DNA from: Dendrolimus kikuchii
Taxonomy: Eukaryota > Arthropoda > Insecta > Lepidoptera > Lasiocampidae
Direction of reading: 5' to 3'
DNA length: 64,000 nucleotides
NCBI GenBank assembly: GCA_019925095.2
Contig: CM034410.1
Location: forward strand, 16,474,436-16,538,435
Shown here: in pieces, positions 52,191 to 62,688 of the stretch
Layout: every line of letters starts with the position of its first letter
Position numbering within the stretch: the stretch's first letter is position 1
Made by a program: the position numbers and the translations under genes
Notes under the pieces: model-generated
Seen by the model: the letters and a program-made list of their open reading frames with translations, nothing else
What the model was told of the DNA's origin: nothing
Databases searched by the model: none

Positions 52191-52829
52191 GGTAATGAAA
52201 ATGTATTGTTGGAATATTATGGAAATATAAGTATATATATATGTACACTTGAGAATACGGGAATACAGTAAAGGGCGTCATTATCCCCGTCGTTGTACAC
52301 AAAGGCGTGCCTTCAGCCTTTGACACCGCTCGGAACTATTCCAAAATTTCCACCAGACGAGAATATCTTTTCAATTTTTACGTTCACAAAACCAATAAAG
52401 GTATTGTTGGCAATGTCGCGCCGCAGTCCCGTTTCCCGTTTCATTATATTCTGGTAATATAATTTCAAATGTTACTTCAGGTTATATTTCGTATTTATTT
52501 TATTTAAGTTTAATGCTCAGTACATTCTAATAAGTATAAAAAACAATTTAAATAGTAAACTTAATATTGGGAAACGTAGCTTTAAGAATTATAATAGCTA
52601 ATTAAAAACTAAATACTTAAAAATAAATATGTATCTAATTATAAATAAACTAAATTATAAATAAATTAAACTATACAATAAATTAAACTAAAAATAAACT
52701 ATATATACAAACTAAAATTAAAGTATAAAATCTAGTTCTAGACCGCTGTCAGTCGGAAACGTGCCCAAAAGACTGGCCACGTTGCCTCTCTGAATGGCAA
52801 TGCTGATGCGCTATCCGAGGTATAAACGA
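52191..52829. other. Unassigned AT-rich sequence
   Basis: Low-complexity AT with local repetition (TAAATTATAAATAAA motifs at 52640-52700) and a more complex patch at 52735-52830. No coding. Confidence 0.4.
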
Positions 52830-53095
52830 GTTAACCGAGTTTAATGCTTGGCAGCTAGGCCTTTAAGCCAGATCTTAGTTTACAATATAGTTTCTTCATT
52901 TTCTTAAGCCTATGTGTAGCACAGCTGAACTGTAGGTAATCAGCTGAAGCCATTCAACGGAGTTCTTGTGACAGCTCAAAAGGCCACATTTGACTATACA
53001 GTTCACATTTCTCACAAAACACATAATTACTACTCAAAAACTATCAATATCCTACAACTATTGTTCATTTTAGAGTAATTTTACACATTTTTAGA
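52830..53095 (+). repeat. Repeat present inverted at 56401-56600
   Basis: GAACTGTATAGTCAAATGTG (complement), AACTCCGTT, and AACTATTG-TTAGAGTAATTTTAC blocks occur in reverse order at 56401-56600. Spread over about 250 bp with roughly 80-85% similarity by eye. Family unknown. Confidence 0.6.
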
Positions 53096-53242
53096 GAATA
53101 AAACTGCACAGCACAGCGTCTCCTTTCAGTTCCCGTCAAAATCTAGGTTGTATTTCGTGATTATACCTGGGGCCATATTCTGTTACTTCAGAATGTTGCG
53201 TTGCGAAGGTATTCGACGTACTGTTAGTCCCGAGCACATATA

Positions 53243-53780
53243 TACATACATACATACATAACTTCACGCCAGTTCCCTTGCAGGGTAGGCACGAACAACA
53301 GAGCGCCATTTAGGCTTATTCTTACACATCTCACTTGCTTCTTTGACATTCATAACACTTGTCATGCACGCTCGTCCGTTCTTAAGGCTCCAGACATCAC
53401 CTTCTGCTAGTACACGAACAATTTAATCATGGAAGGTGTGTCGTGGCCTTCCACGACTTCTGCATCCATCCACTTTTGTATATCTGTTTAGTCATTCTTT
53501 CATCATGCATTCTTTCCACATGCCCGAACCACCGGAGCATTCCTTTCGTTACCTTCACCCCGACACTCTCTTTCAGACCAACTCTCTTTCTTACTTCGGT
53601 ATTACGAACGCGGTCCGCGAGCGTGACTCCGCACATTTTGCGCAGTGCTCGCATCTCGACCGCGTTTACTCTACTTTCATGCTCTCTCTTCCATACCCAA
53701 CTCTCGCTTCCATACGTGAGCGTAGGTACCAGCACCGCGTTGTGTACGGCGAGCTGGGCCTTCTGGCTGAGGTTCTTAGC
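53243..53780 (-). mobile_element. RTE-type LINE tail copy
   Basis: Minus strand from LVPTLTYGSESWVWKREHE to the tail; a small deletion in KQIYNAKVDG shifts the frame (reads KQIYKSGW). No target duplication recognised; the right edge is at TTCTTAGC. Confidence 0.78.
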
Positions 53781-54692
53781 AAAGGATCGCGTTCACCGAG
53801 TTAATCTCGCACACCTGGCAAGCTTCTACGGCCATAAAAACAAAGGATTAGTTCGACTCTAATTACAGCCATAAAATAAGTACGATAATAATAGATGTTT
53901 TTAAAGTTTAAACACGAAGTAAACAAAAAAACTCCGAATGCTGGAGGGGCAATAAACAATGTGCGCAGCATTTCTTTTTTTTCGGTATGTAACAATAGGT
54001 ATGCAGGTCGCCCAATTTGTAACAATATCATTCGCATCAGTACTCGTTCAGCACCGTACACGGCCAGTCGGTAAAACAGCCATTTATCTTAGCATAATCA
54101 TTAGCTCCATCACAACTAAAGCATCATCCTTTATGGTGACATGGGCCAACTTGGCCCAAAAAGAGGACAATACTTCTTGTAATAGTATCAATCTATTACA
54201 ATGCGTGGTGTCGAAATTGTGTGGAACGCTGTAGCCTACGGAAAAACTGCTGATTCAATTTGTAATGGACTCTATGAAAGAAATATGACCTAGATCCTTG
54301 CACTAGAAAAGCAGAAGCTCCACCAACCTTGAGATCCGCCCTCTCCTGGCTCGGTTCAGGTTACACACAGGAACAGCACACGGCACTAATCTCCACCTTA
54401 GAGCTACTTTCAACAAAGTCTAAGTACATGTAGTAAGTTCTTGGTACGACCAGTAATCACAATGAGTATAATGAATGTTATTCAAAAATTACGAGCGCAC
54501 GGCGCGTTGTAGTCTCGTTAAGACGTCGACAGTGAGTGTTCAAAAATGGCTGCTCCTAACCTGCTCTGTATTGGCCATCGCCTCACGCAGAAGGAGGGTA
54601 GACAGCAAAGTTGATGGAGCGATGTTCTACCTACTTCATACTAGGCAAGAACCGAACAAATTGTGAACATCCTTATAAATATATAATATTAA
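53781..54692. other. Unassigned sequence
   Basis: No repeat assigned. One open segment at about 54305-54425 reads KAEAPPTLRSALSWLGSGY and TALISTLELLSTKSKYM before a stop; it looks protein-like but I do not recognise it. A host exon or a decayed element is possible. Confidence 0.35.
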
Positions 54693-54894
54693 CTAGCTGT
54701 CCCGGCAGACGTTGTTCTGCCCTGAAGAAATCAAATTTAGAACCCGATTGCAGCGCCACCTACCGGGTCCAATTGTGAATCTAAACCATCCTCGAATCCA
54801 CTTGAACACACACAAAAAATTCATTCAAATCGGTCCAGCCGTTTAGGAGGAGTTCACTGTCAACACACGTACAGAAGAATTATATATATAAAGA
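54693..54894 (-). mobile_element. Helitron type 2, complete short copy
   Basis: 202 bp on the minus strand from TCTTTATATATATAATTCTT to CTGCCGGGACAGCTAG, between A (54692) and T (54895) on the plus strand. Hairpin GGCAGAACAACGTCTGCC precedes the 3' end. Confidence 0.8.
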
Positions 54895-55287
54895 TAATAT
54901 TACATTTGGAGACATAACCTAAATTAAAAATAAATTTACGACTATAAAACGGTTCCGTGTTTTGCCAAAATGGCTGCGGAACCCTAACAGCAAAAACTAT
55001 CAATTCATGAACATGGCAAGGTATAATTTGACATAGATAAGACAAAAATGATAATAATATCACGGAGGCAACGATCCGTTTGCAACGCGACAAAAAGCCT
55101 TCAGCGCAGTAATAAAAGTGAGTTACAGCGGCGATTAACGACGACTATGGCGCCCCCTCGCATCGGATTTCATGTAATTAATCTCCAGTGCAATATTAAA
55201 GCACGGATCGTAACTGCAATGCATAGGGGGGATTCCCAAATTAGTGATGGATGTGTTAAAGGGGGGATAAAGTGCACTATCCACAAA
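54895..55287. other. Unassigned sequence
   Basis: No repeat or coding motif recognised. Confidence 0.35.
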
Positions 55288-55660
55288 GTATTGTTTTTTT
55301 TTTAAATGGCCCATATGGCTATGCGTCCCCCTAACGTAGTCAGGGTCTTACGAACCATAAAAATGCAAGGACTTTGGCAAGGCTTACGTGGGTCATGGGA
55401 AGGCCAACACGTAGAGGCCTTTTGACAAATTTAATGTATATGTAGCGTGGCACTAACCGGCGATTGTCCCTGTCTACACCATATAATAATGCATCCAAGG
55501 ACAAGCCTCGGTCAGTGTAGGACTATTTTGGGAAATGAGGACAAAAAGTACCGGGCTATTGGGGTGCACTGCTACTGGTACTAGGGGTCTGGGAATATGG
55601 GGATTATGGCGTCTGCCCGTCGCAATGTTCGGGGAATATGGAAAAATGGGCAGACGGTGA
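55288..55660 (-). repeat. LINE-like 3' UTR with T run
   Basis: A T run at 55291-55302 followed by a GC-richer non-coding block (GTGGCACTAACCGGCGATTG) resembles a minus-strand LINE 3' end, but it does not match the other UTRs here. Confidence 0.35.
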
Positions 55661-55671
55661 CTCACCACTCC

Positions 55672-55988
55672 CTTTTTTTATTTTTTTTATTGCTGGAGTT
55701 CAGCAGACAGGCAGACGGCCCACTTGATGGAAAGCGGTTACCATCGCCTATGGACATTTGCAACACCAAAGTTGCTACAAATGCGCTGCTGCTCTCTTAA
55801 GGGAAACAGGAACCTGGTCACTAATGCCGGAACACAACTCAAGGTTGTTATGGCGACATACTTTAGACCAGGGGTGGTAGCCATCCAGTCGGGCAAATGC
55901 CCTACCTGGCTGTGGGTTGTTAAGTCGCCTTTTACGACAGACCGCCTGGCCGCAGGAAATTGTATTCTTTCTCCGTTCCTGCACGGAA
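55672..55988 (-). mobile_element. Family S copy
   Basis: Full-length from T run and TTGCTGGAGTTCAGCAG to CCGTTCCTGCACGGA. The CTACCACCTGG block has a 3-bp loss (CTACCTGG). Confidence 0.74.
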
Positions 55989-56251
55989 GGTTACTTCTGA
56001 GGTTATGCCATTTATCACTTCCACCCCTGGAGTTTGAGTCTTAGCTCTAGCGATCTCCACTCCGGCTGGTTAAGGCAGGCACGAAGGCGGGTCCGAGATG
56101 TCGCTACTCGCCTAAGGCTTCGCCACAAACCCCCCCTGCGGAGTAATATTCACTTATTGTTATAATTATTATTATGAAGTCAGACCTTAGCTATCACCAT
56201 ATTCTAACTTAAAACTAATAACTTATTTAGAATATTATAAATATTATAAAT

Positions 56252-56400
56252 TGATCGTGTACTAACAGAAGGTGATGTCAGGAGCCTTAAGAACAGACGA
56301 GCGTGCATGACAAGAGCTATGAATGTCAAAGAAGCAAGTGAGGTGTGTAAGAATAAGCCTGAATGGCGCTCTGTTGTTCGTGCCTACCCCGCAAGGGAAC
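56252..56400 (+). mobile_element. RTE-type LINE fragment without tail
   Basis: From IDRVLTEGDVRSLKN to RAYPARE, stopping at GCAAGGGAAC without the TGA and (TATG)n. The break is joined directly to the repeat shared with 52830-53095. Loss of a 3' end is unusual for a LINE copy. Confidence 0.7.
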
Positions 56401-56600
56401 GTAAAATCACTCTAAAGCAAACAATAGTTGTAAGATATTGATAATTTTTGAGTAGTAATTATGTGTTCTTCTGAGAAATGTGAACTGTATAGTCAAATGT
56501 GACCTTTCGAGTTGTCACAAGAACTCCGTTAAACGGCGTCGATTGTAGCCTACAATACAACCACGCCTGGCTTAAAGACCTAGTTGCCAATTCATAAACA
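56401..56600 (-). repeat. Inverted partner of 52830-53095
   Basis: See 52830-53095: GTGAACTGTATAGTCAAATG, CAAGAACTCCGTTAAACG and TAAAGACCTAG correspond in reverse complement. Confidence 0.6.
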
Positions 56601-57175
56601 TAAAAAAACCGTCATTCTGGTGTGCATTACTATGTCCAATTGACGAAGAAAATCCTTTAAAAAGTACAAAGAATGGAAAGCAAACCGTATAAACAGCTGG
56701 GATTGATAAAATCCAATCAAAAAATAAACCAAGAGCAAAGAAATAACCAATTATATTTTAATAAATCCACAGCTCCGCGTTCAAAGGGATTCATCTCGTT
56801 TTCGCATTAGCATCCTATGCAACTATTAAAGCAAGCAAATTAGAATCTTATCATACACAAATTAGAATAGACTCTAATACTGCTGCATAAGGTTTAACTC
56901 CCTTCGTCGTTGATATTGAGACGTCAATCGCCGACATCTTGTGGTGTTCATTTGAATTGCAAATGGCGGATAACGTGCGTTGTAATTATTTTGGGGTAAT
57001 GAACGATAATTTTATTTTAGTTCAAAGGTCGTGTTTAAAGTGAATCTCTAAGACTATTGGGGTAGTGGAGTGTTTAATATTCATACGAAATTTGATTTAA
57101 AACGTTAACTAGCTTTCTCGCTGCTTTACTTGCTTGAATTTAAGATTTCTATGCTATCAAAACTATTTCTTTTAT
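56601..57175. other. Unassigned sequence
   Basis: No repeat shared with this window and no coding motif. GACGTCAATCGCCGACATCTTG near 56921 is GC-rich but unassigned. Confidence 0.35.
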
Positions 57176-57484
57176 CTTTTATTGCATGAGTTCAGCAGAC
57201 AGGCAGACGGCCCACTTGATGGAAAGCGGTTACCATCGCCTATGGACATTTGCAACATCAAAGGTGCTACAAATGCGCTGCTGCTCTCTTAAGGGAGACT
57301 GGAACCTGGTCACTAATGCCGGAACACAACGCAAGGTTGTTATGGCGACATACTTTAGACCAGGGGTGGTAGCCATCCAGTCGGGCAAATGTCCTACCAC
57401 CTGGCTGTTGGTTTTTTTGTCGCCTCTTACGACAGGCCGCCCGGCCGCAGGAAATTGTATTCTTTCTCCGTTCCTGCACAGATA
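57176..57484 (-). mobile_element. Family S copy, left arm of a head-to-head pair
   Basis: Full-length from TTTTATTGCATGAGTTCAGC to CCGTTCCTGCACAGATAA. It faces the next copy with only about 27 bp between their 5' ends. Confidence 0.78.
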
Positions 57485-57511
57485 ACTATTTCACACAGTC
57501 TGTTTCATCTG

Positions 57512-57830
57512 TGTAGGAACGGAGAAAGAATACAATTTCCTGAGGCCGGACTGCTTGTCGTAAGAGGGGACAAAACAACCCACAGCCAGGTGGTAGGGCA
57601 TTTGCTCGACTGGATGGCTACCACCCCTGGTCTGAAGTATGACGCCATAACAACCTTGAGTTGTGTTCCGGCATTAGTGACCAGGTTCCATTCTCCCTTA
57701 AGAAAGCAGCAGCGCATTTGTAGCAGCTTTGGTTTTGCAAATGTCCATAGGCGACGGTAAGCGTTTTCTATCAGGTGGGCCGTTTACCTGTCTGCTGAAC
57801 TCCTGCAATAAAAAAAAAAAAAAAGTCTCG
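57512..57830 (+). mobile_element. Family S copy, right arm of a head-to-head pair
   Basis: TCTGTGTAGGAACGGAGAAA to GAACTCCTGCAATA plus a 17-base A run. Its sequence differs enough from the left arm (for example CTGAGGCCGGACTGCTTG) that it is a separate copy and not a fold-back of one. Confidence 0.78.
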
Positions 57831-57904
57831 CTAAAACTCGAGAACGGTTGGACTGATTTGGCTAATTTTGGTTTTGAATTATTAAATTCAAAACCACTGG
57901 AAAA

Positions 57905-58380
57905 TATTTATACATACATACATACATAACTTCACGCCAGTTCCCTTACGGGGTAGGCACGATCAACAGAGCGCCATTCAGGCTTATTCTTACACACCTC
58001 ACTTGCTTCTTTGACATTCATAACTCTTGTCATGCACGCTCGTCTGTTCTTAAGGCTTCTGACATCACCCTCTGCTAGTACACGATCAATTTGATCATGG
58101 AAGGTGTGTCGTGGCCTTCCACTACTTCTACATCCATCCACTTTTGCATTGTATAACTGTTTACTCATTCTTTCCACATGCCCGAACCACCGGAGCATTC
58201 CTTTCCTTACCTTCACCCCGACACTCTCTTTCAGACCAACTCTCTTTCTTACTTCGGTATTACGAACGCGGTCCGCGAGCGTCACTCCGCAGATTTTGCG
58301 CAGTGCTCGCATCTCGACTGCGTTTACTCTACTTTCATGCTCTCTCTTCCATACCCAACTCTCGCTTCCATACGTGAGCG
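57905..58380 (-). mobile_element. RTE-type LINE tail copy
   Basis: Minus strand from YGSESWVWKREHE to YPVRELA and (TATG)n, lacking the MHDER residues like 6004-6571. Open for 126 codons. Target duplication not clear. Confidence 0.8.
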
Positions 58381-58649
58381 AATGAGGAATATAGTAAAAA
58401 CAACAAATTCGCTTTCCCTTAGAAAAAAATCCTACCTGTCAAACATTTGATGTTCGTCCCGTCGTTTAGAAATCAATGAAATTTAAAAGTCGTTCAGAAA
58501 TCAAGTTAAATTTAAAAGTGAAGTTTTTTTTTCATTTTCTTGGTTTTGAATGTCAAACGTTTGATGTTCGTTCCGGTTAAGTTTTGACCACATTTTTTTT
58601 ACTAATGTTGAAACATTCTGCTATTATCGTTCAGCTTTTTTATTTATTG

Positions 58650-58889
58650 AGTAGCTGTGCCCGCGACGCCGTCCGCGTGGAATTTGTTTTCAAGGCCCCC
58701 CCGATTTCGAAACATTTTTCATTGCTGCTCCGCTCCTATTGGTTTTAGCGTGATGATACATAGCTTATTGCCTTCCTCGATAAATGGACTATCCAATACT
58801 GAAAGAATTTTTCAAATCAGACCAGTAGTTCCTGAGATTAGCGCGTTTAAACAAACAAACTGTTCAGCTTTATATATTACTATAGGATT
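58650..58889 (-). mobile_element. Helitron type 1 copy
   Basis: Minus strand from TCCTATAGTAATATATAAAG to GACGGCGTCGCGGGCACAGC; CTAG has mutated to CTAC. Body as in 27857-28100. Confidence 0.72.
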
Positions 58890-59286
58890 CTGAGGCGGTA
58901 CGAAGTTTGTCGGGTCAGCTAGTTATTAATACATTTTTGAAGCCGAAGTACCCGAGGCCCTAAAACACGCCGAGTGCGCGACTGACGTCACTGTGATAAT
59001 TTCTCATAACACCGCATCGTAGCATATTTTTTTCGTAGCATATTTTTTTCGTAGCATATTTTTTTCGTAGCACACCGCTACGTTTGCTACGAACAAAAGC
59101 TTGATTCAAATACCCAGTTGGAGAGACACTTTATGAACGCAACAAATGTCACAGCCTTTGGCCCTTGCCTTTATATTAGAATTCCGGTTATTGACGTCAC
59201 AACTGTAATGAGTCAAATAGCTTATTGTTTAATTAAAATTATTTCTATTGCGAACTTTTGAAAGTAAGTAGATGGAAAGCTAATTA
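58890..59286. other. Unassigned, with an 18-bp tandem repeat
   Basis: CGTAGCATATTTTTTT repeats about three times at 59019-59068. The remainder has no recognised feature. Confidence 0.45.
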
Positions 59287-59606
59287 TTTTTTTATTTTTT
59301 TTATCGCAGGAGTTCAGCAGCCAGGCAGACGGGCCACCTAATAGTAAGCGGTTATCATGGCCTATGGACATTTGCAACACCAAAGATGCTACAAATGCGC
59401 TGCTGCTCTCTTAAGGGAGACTGCAACCTCGTCACTAATGCCGGAACACAACACAAGGTCGTTATGGCGGCATACTCTGGACCAGGGGTGGTCGCCATCC
59501 AGTCGAGCAAATACCCTACCACCTGGCTGTGGGTTGTTTTGTCGCCTCTTACGACAGGCCGCCGCAACGCAGGAAATTGTATTATTTCTCCGTTCCTGCA
59601 CGGATA
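59287..59606 (-). mobile_element. Family S copy
   Basis: Full-length from T-rich sequence and ATCGCAGGAGTTCAGCAGCC to CCGTTCCTGCACGGATAAG. Confidence 0.74.
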
Positions 59607-59619
59607 AGTAGTACACATA

Positions 59620-59780
59620 ATAAATTACTAGAGCTAAGCATGTTTGCTGGAGAGTTTCTTACGCTACTTCTTCTCTTCAAGCCACAACATGTTGCGAAGC
59701 GGTGGTAAATTAGATTAGGCTCCCACAGAGTAAATAATAACCATAAACAAAATTAAAACTAAATAATTAATAAGATTAAT
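59620..59780 (+). repeat. Penelope-like 3' UTR fragment
   Basis: AGAGCTAAGCATGTTTGCTG, ACATGTTGCGAAGCGGTGG and TAGATTAGGCTCCCACAGAG match 24050-24160. It ends before the pseudo-LTR, so no hammerhead is present. Confidence 0.65.
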
Positions 59781-59784
59781 AATG

Positions 59785-60536
59785 GGGGGTAAGGGGTGTG
59801 CGAAATCCAACTAGCAACCCAAACGTCAACCTCACCTGCCCGCGGTACTCCCTGCCGCCAACTAACGAGGCTCTGACGACCGATCGATGGCGGTATAACC
59901 ATCAACAGAAATCCGGCTTACATAAATCCCCTGATCGGACTCGGGCAGCAGCGTCTCCGATGCGAGTAAGCCGGTACTGCGGTCACCAACCCGCATGCCA
60001 AGCGTGGTGACTATGGCATTTCCCCCAAACATGAAACGCAAACATAGACCATGGCCCTTAGTTCCCGGCGGCCCCGCTAGTCCCGGCTACGGCAGCGGTC
60101 GGGGTAACTACGGGGAGGAGGGTGCTAGAAATCTCCGGGTTACGGGAGGCTGCCAACGTAACCAACTGACACTGGCAACGTACAATGGACGCACGATCAG
60201 GCTGGATAATCACCTCGCGGAATTGGAAGTAGAGTTAAGTCATATCAAATGGCACATTCTAGGGTTATCTGAAGTCCGAAGAGAGGGGGAGGATACTATA
60301 ACCCTGGAGTCCGGGCACTTGCTCTACTTCCGAGAAGGTGATAAGGCCTCCCAGGGTGGTGTCGGTTTTCTTGTCAACAAGTCCCTCGTTAACAACGTTG
60401 TGGAAGTCAGCAGTGTGTCGAACCGGGTAGCATACCTAGTACTAAAACTCACCAACAGGTACTCCCTGAAGGTGATACAGGTATATGCGCCGACCTCGGC
60501 ACACACTGACGAGGAGGTTGAGGCCATGTATGAGTT
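59785..60536 (+). pseudogene. Second RTE-type LINE, 5' end and endonuclease N-terminus
   Basis: A GC-rich leader (59785-60130) precedes a frame reading LTLATYNGRTIRLDNHLAEL, GLSEVRREGEDT (catalytic Glu motif), GGVGFLVNKS, and VIQVYAPTSAHTDEEVEAMYE, the APE-type endonuclease of RTE LINEs, distinct from the 8.5-kb family. Homology ends at about 60536 and the frame closes in AT-rich sequence. The rest of the endonuclease and all of the RT are absent, so this is a copy with a 5' end but no 3' end. Confidence 0.75.
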
Positions 60537-60775
60537 ATTTATTATACCATTATCAGATTTACTATAGGGCCTGGCCACATCACCACGGCCCGACGTCGTT
60601 AACGTGAAACGCTGCGGTGTCGCGGCGCGGCACGTTGACGTGACGTAAAAGTGCACGTCCCGATTCCGCAACGTTACACGTTGTCTTGTAAAATTTCAGT
60701 ACATTTTTCACTTACGAAACTGTGAAATAGTAGACTCTTTATAGATATGGACCGCACAAGACGTATACTGCTCCT

Positions 60776-60995
60776 TTTTTTTTTTTTTTTACAAGGGGAA
60801 ATCCGTTTGCGGACCCCCCGCCGGGGAGACTTCGGCGGGGGAGTGTGGGACTCGCCGGCTAGAGGAGCCGGAATACCCACTAAAACCCCTTGGTGCCACC
60901 TGACGCCATGAGCCGGGGTCACGGGATATGCGTGAGCTTTTCTTCCGCGACCCCGGCTGGCGTGGGCCCACCCCAGCACTGGGGCAGGCCTCTCC
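60776..60995 (-). mobile_element. R1-type LINE 3' end inside the TIR element
   Basis: T run at 60776-60790 and AAGGGGAAATCCGTTTGCGG body, flanked by a 16-bp duplication GACGTATACTGCTCCT at 60760-60775 and 60996-61011. Confidence 0.8.
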
Positions 60996-61085
60996 GACGT
61001 ATACTGCTCCTGCTATTTTTGAGATATAATCAATAATTTCTGTCATTTTTCTGCACAACTAATATCTAGGACAATGAAACGTCAA

Positions 61086-61845
61086 TGTATACTAATATTA
61101 TACAGCTGAAGAGTTTGTTTGTTTAAACGCGCTAATCTCAGGAATCGCTGGTCCGATTTGAAAAATTCTTTCAGTGTTGAATAGTACATTTATCGAGTAA
61201 GCCTATAGGCTATATTATATTTTCATAAAAAATAGGGATCCTTACTAAAAGTCCAATAATGTAACCCAAGGTGTAAAAAAATGACCCGAAAAATCCTTAC
61301 ACGGCGTGCGCTGCGAAAACTATTCATTATAGAACAAAACAATTTACTACCATTTTGCAGAACATATAATTGTCTACAAAAAATATCACGTAACCATATG
61401 TCTAACTATTGTAGTTATCTCACAATAAGTGTTTTCTTTTATTTTTTTAAATAATTAAAATGCCGTCGCTTCAAAAACTCTTTATTTTGTACCTCCTTAT
61501 CAAAATAAATTACTCCATGTTCAAGACGTGTTCAATACCTTTCTAGAACTTTTTGAATTATTCAATTCGGACATTTCATTCAAAAGATATCGCGATATTT
61601 AAAATGTAAGTATTAGTGTTGTAGCCAAATATACTAATATATTGTTTGATTGACAGCGCTAATCTCAGGAAGTACTGGTCTGATTTGAAAAATTCTTTCA
61701 GTGTTAGATAGCCCATTTATCGAGAAAGGCTATAGGCTATATATCATCACGCTAAGACCAATAGGAGCGGAGCACCAATGAAAAATGTTTCAAAATCGGA
61801 GGGTTTTGAAAGCAAATTCCACGCGGACGACGTCGCGGGCATCTT
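61086..61845 (+). mobile_element. Composite Helitron type 1 with cargo, second copy
   Basis: Colinear with 35278-36019: AGCTGAAGAGTTTGTTTG start, cargo TTACACGGCGTGCGCTGCG and ATGCCGTCGCTTCAAAAACT, second body from about 61640 and end GACGACGTCGCGGGCATCTTG in which CTAG is degraded. Confidence 0.7.
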
Positions 61846-62024
61846 GTATATACAATGTACACTTTGAACTAAGCGAGCGCGTTAGGCACGTATCGCTTTC
61901 GACGACGTCCGACGCGCCGTTCTGCGGCGACGTTGCCGTAGCGTGCAACGCGTCAACGCACCGCGCCGCGATACCGCACCGTTTCACGTTGACGATGTCG
62001 TGACGTGGGGATGTGGACAAGCCC

Positions 62025-62359
62025 ATAGATATTAGATTTTGTAAATATATTATTATAGTCTAGACTTCAGAAAACAATGCCTAATGAAGGTGTTGAATTA
62101 CAAAAATGGAAAGCACTTTACATTCCACTTCTCAAGCAGTGGAGGCGATCTCCCTAGGGGGGTATAAGGAGATTATAAGGGTGGTACGCTGAATTCGGGC
62201 TTATTATTTATCTATCGATAGGTAGGTATCTGTAGAGGTCAAATACACATAATAAATTTAATTTAAAAATTACTTCTTATTTGTGTTGACGAAATATAAT
62301 AGAATTGAAAACAGTTTATTTTTCACCAAAATAAACAATTACATAATAAATAATTACAA
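62025..62359. other. Unassigned AT-rich sequence
   Basis: No recognised feature. Confidence 0.35.
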
Positions 62360-62440
62360 TAGTTTAACGGCAAAACAAAAGGCGGCCTTATCGCTCGAAG
62401 CGATCTCTTCCAGGCAACCTGACTGAGAGGATACTTTTAA
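62360..62440 (-). repeat. CR1/Jockey-type LINE 3' tail fragment
   Basis: AGGCGGCCTTATCGCTCGAA and CGATCTCTTCCAGGCAACCT are the complement of the UTR stem-loop block at 52060-52100. Confidence 0.6.
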
Positions 62441-62486
62441 CAACTTGTCTAAAGCTATAATTAAATTAAAAAGAAGTAAAATAAAA

Positions 62487-62688
62487 ATCGAAATCTGTGC
62501 TGGGACACGTAGTAGAAGTGAAACTTCAACGAACAAGTGGAAAAACAGGCAGGTTTTCAAATTGGACAAGTACATTAACAATCTGCCCGTAAAACTTCAA
62601 GTTAAAATTTTGTTGCGATTCGTTTTGCCACTTGTCCGTTGAAGTTTCACTTCTACTATGTGTCCCAGCACACATTTCGATTTTTCGC
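62487..62688. mobile_element. MITE-like palindrome
   Basis: TGTGCTGGGACACGTAGTAG and AGTGAAACTTCAACGAACAA on the left are matched in inverse by TTGTCCGTTGAAGTTTCACT and CTACTATGTGTCCCAGCACA on the right: arms of about 55 bp, over 90% paired, around a 95-bp centre. Confidence 0.65.

Larger units (their letters stand above)
60567..62024. mobile_element. TIR element with two nested insertions
   Basis: Left end GGGCCTGGCCACATC (60567-60640) and right end complement GGGCTTGTCCACATC (62024-61951) are about 74-bp inverted repeats sharing CGTGAAACG-TGCGGT-TCGCGGCGCGG. ATA lies outside both ends, a possible 3-bp duplication. Removing the LINE end (60776-60995) and the Helitron (61086-61845) leaves about 480 bp, MITE size. 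Superfamily not determined. Confidence 0.65.

Noticed and set aside
57176..57830. A single long palindromic transposon
   Set aside because: Each arm is a full family S copy with its own poly-A end and different substitutions, so two insertions fit better.
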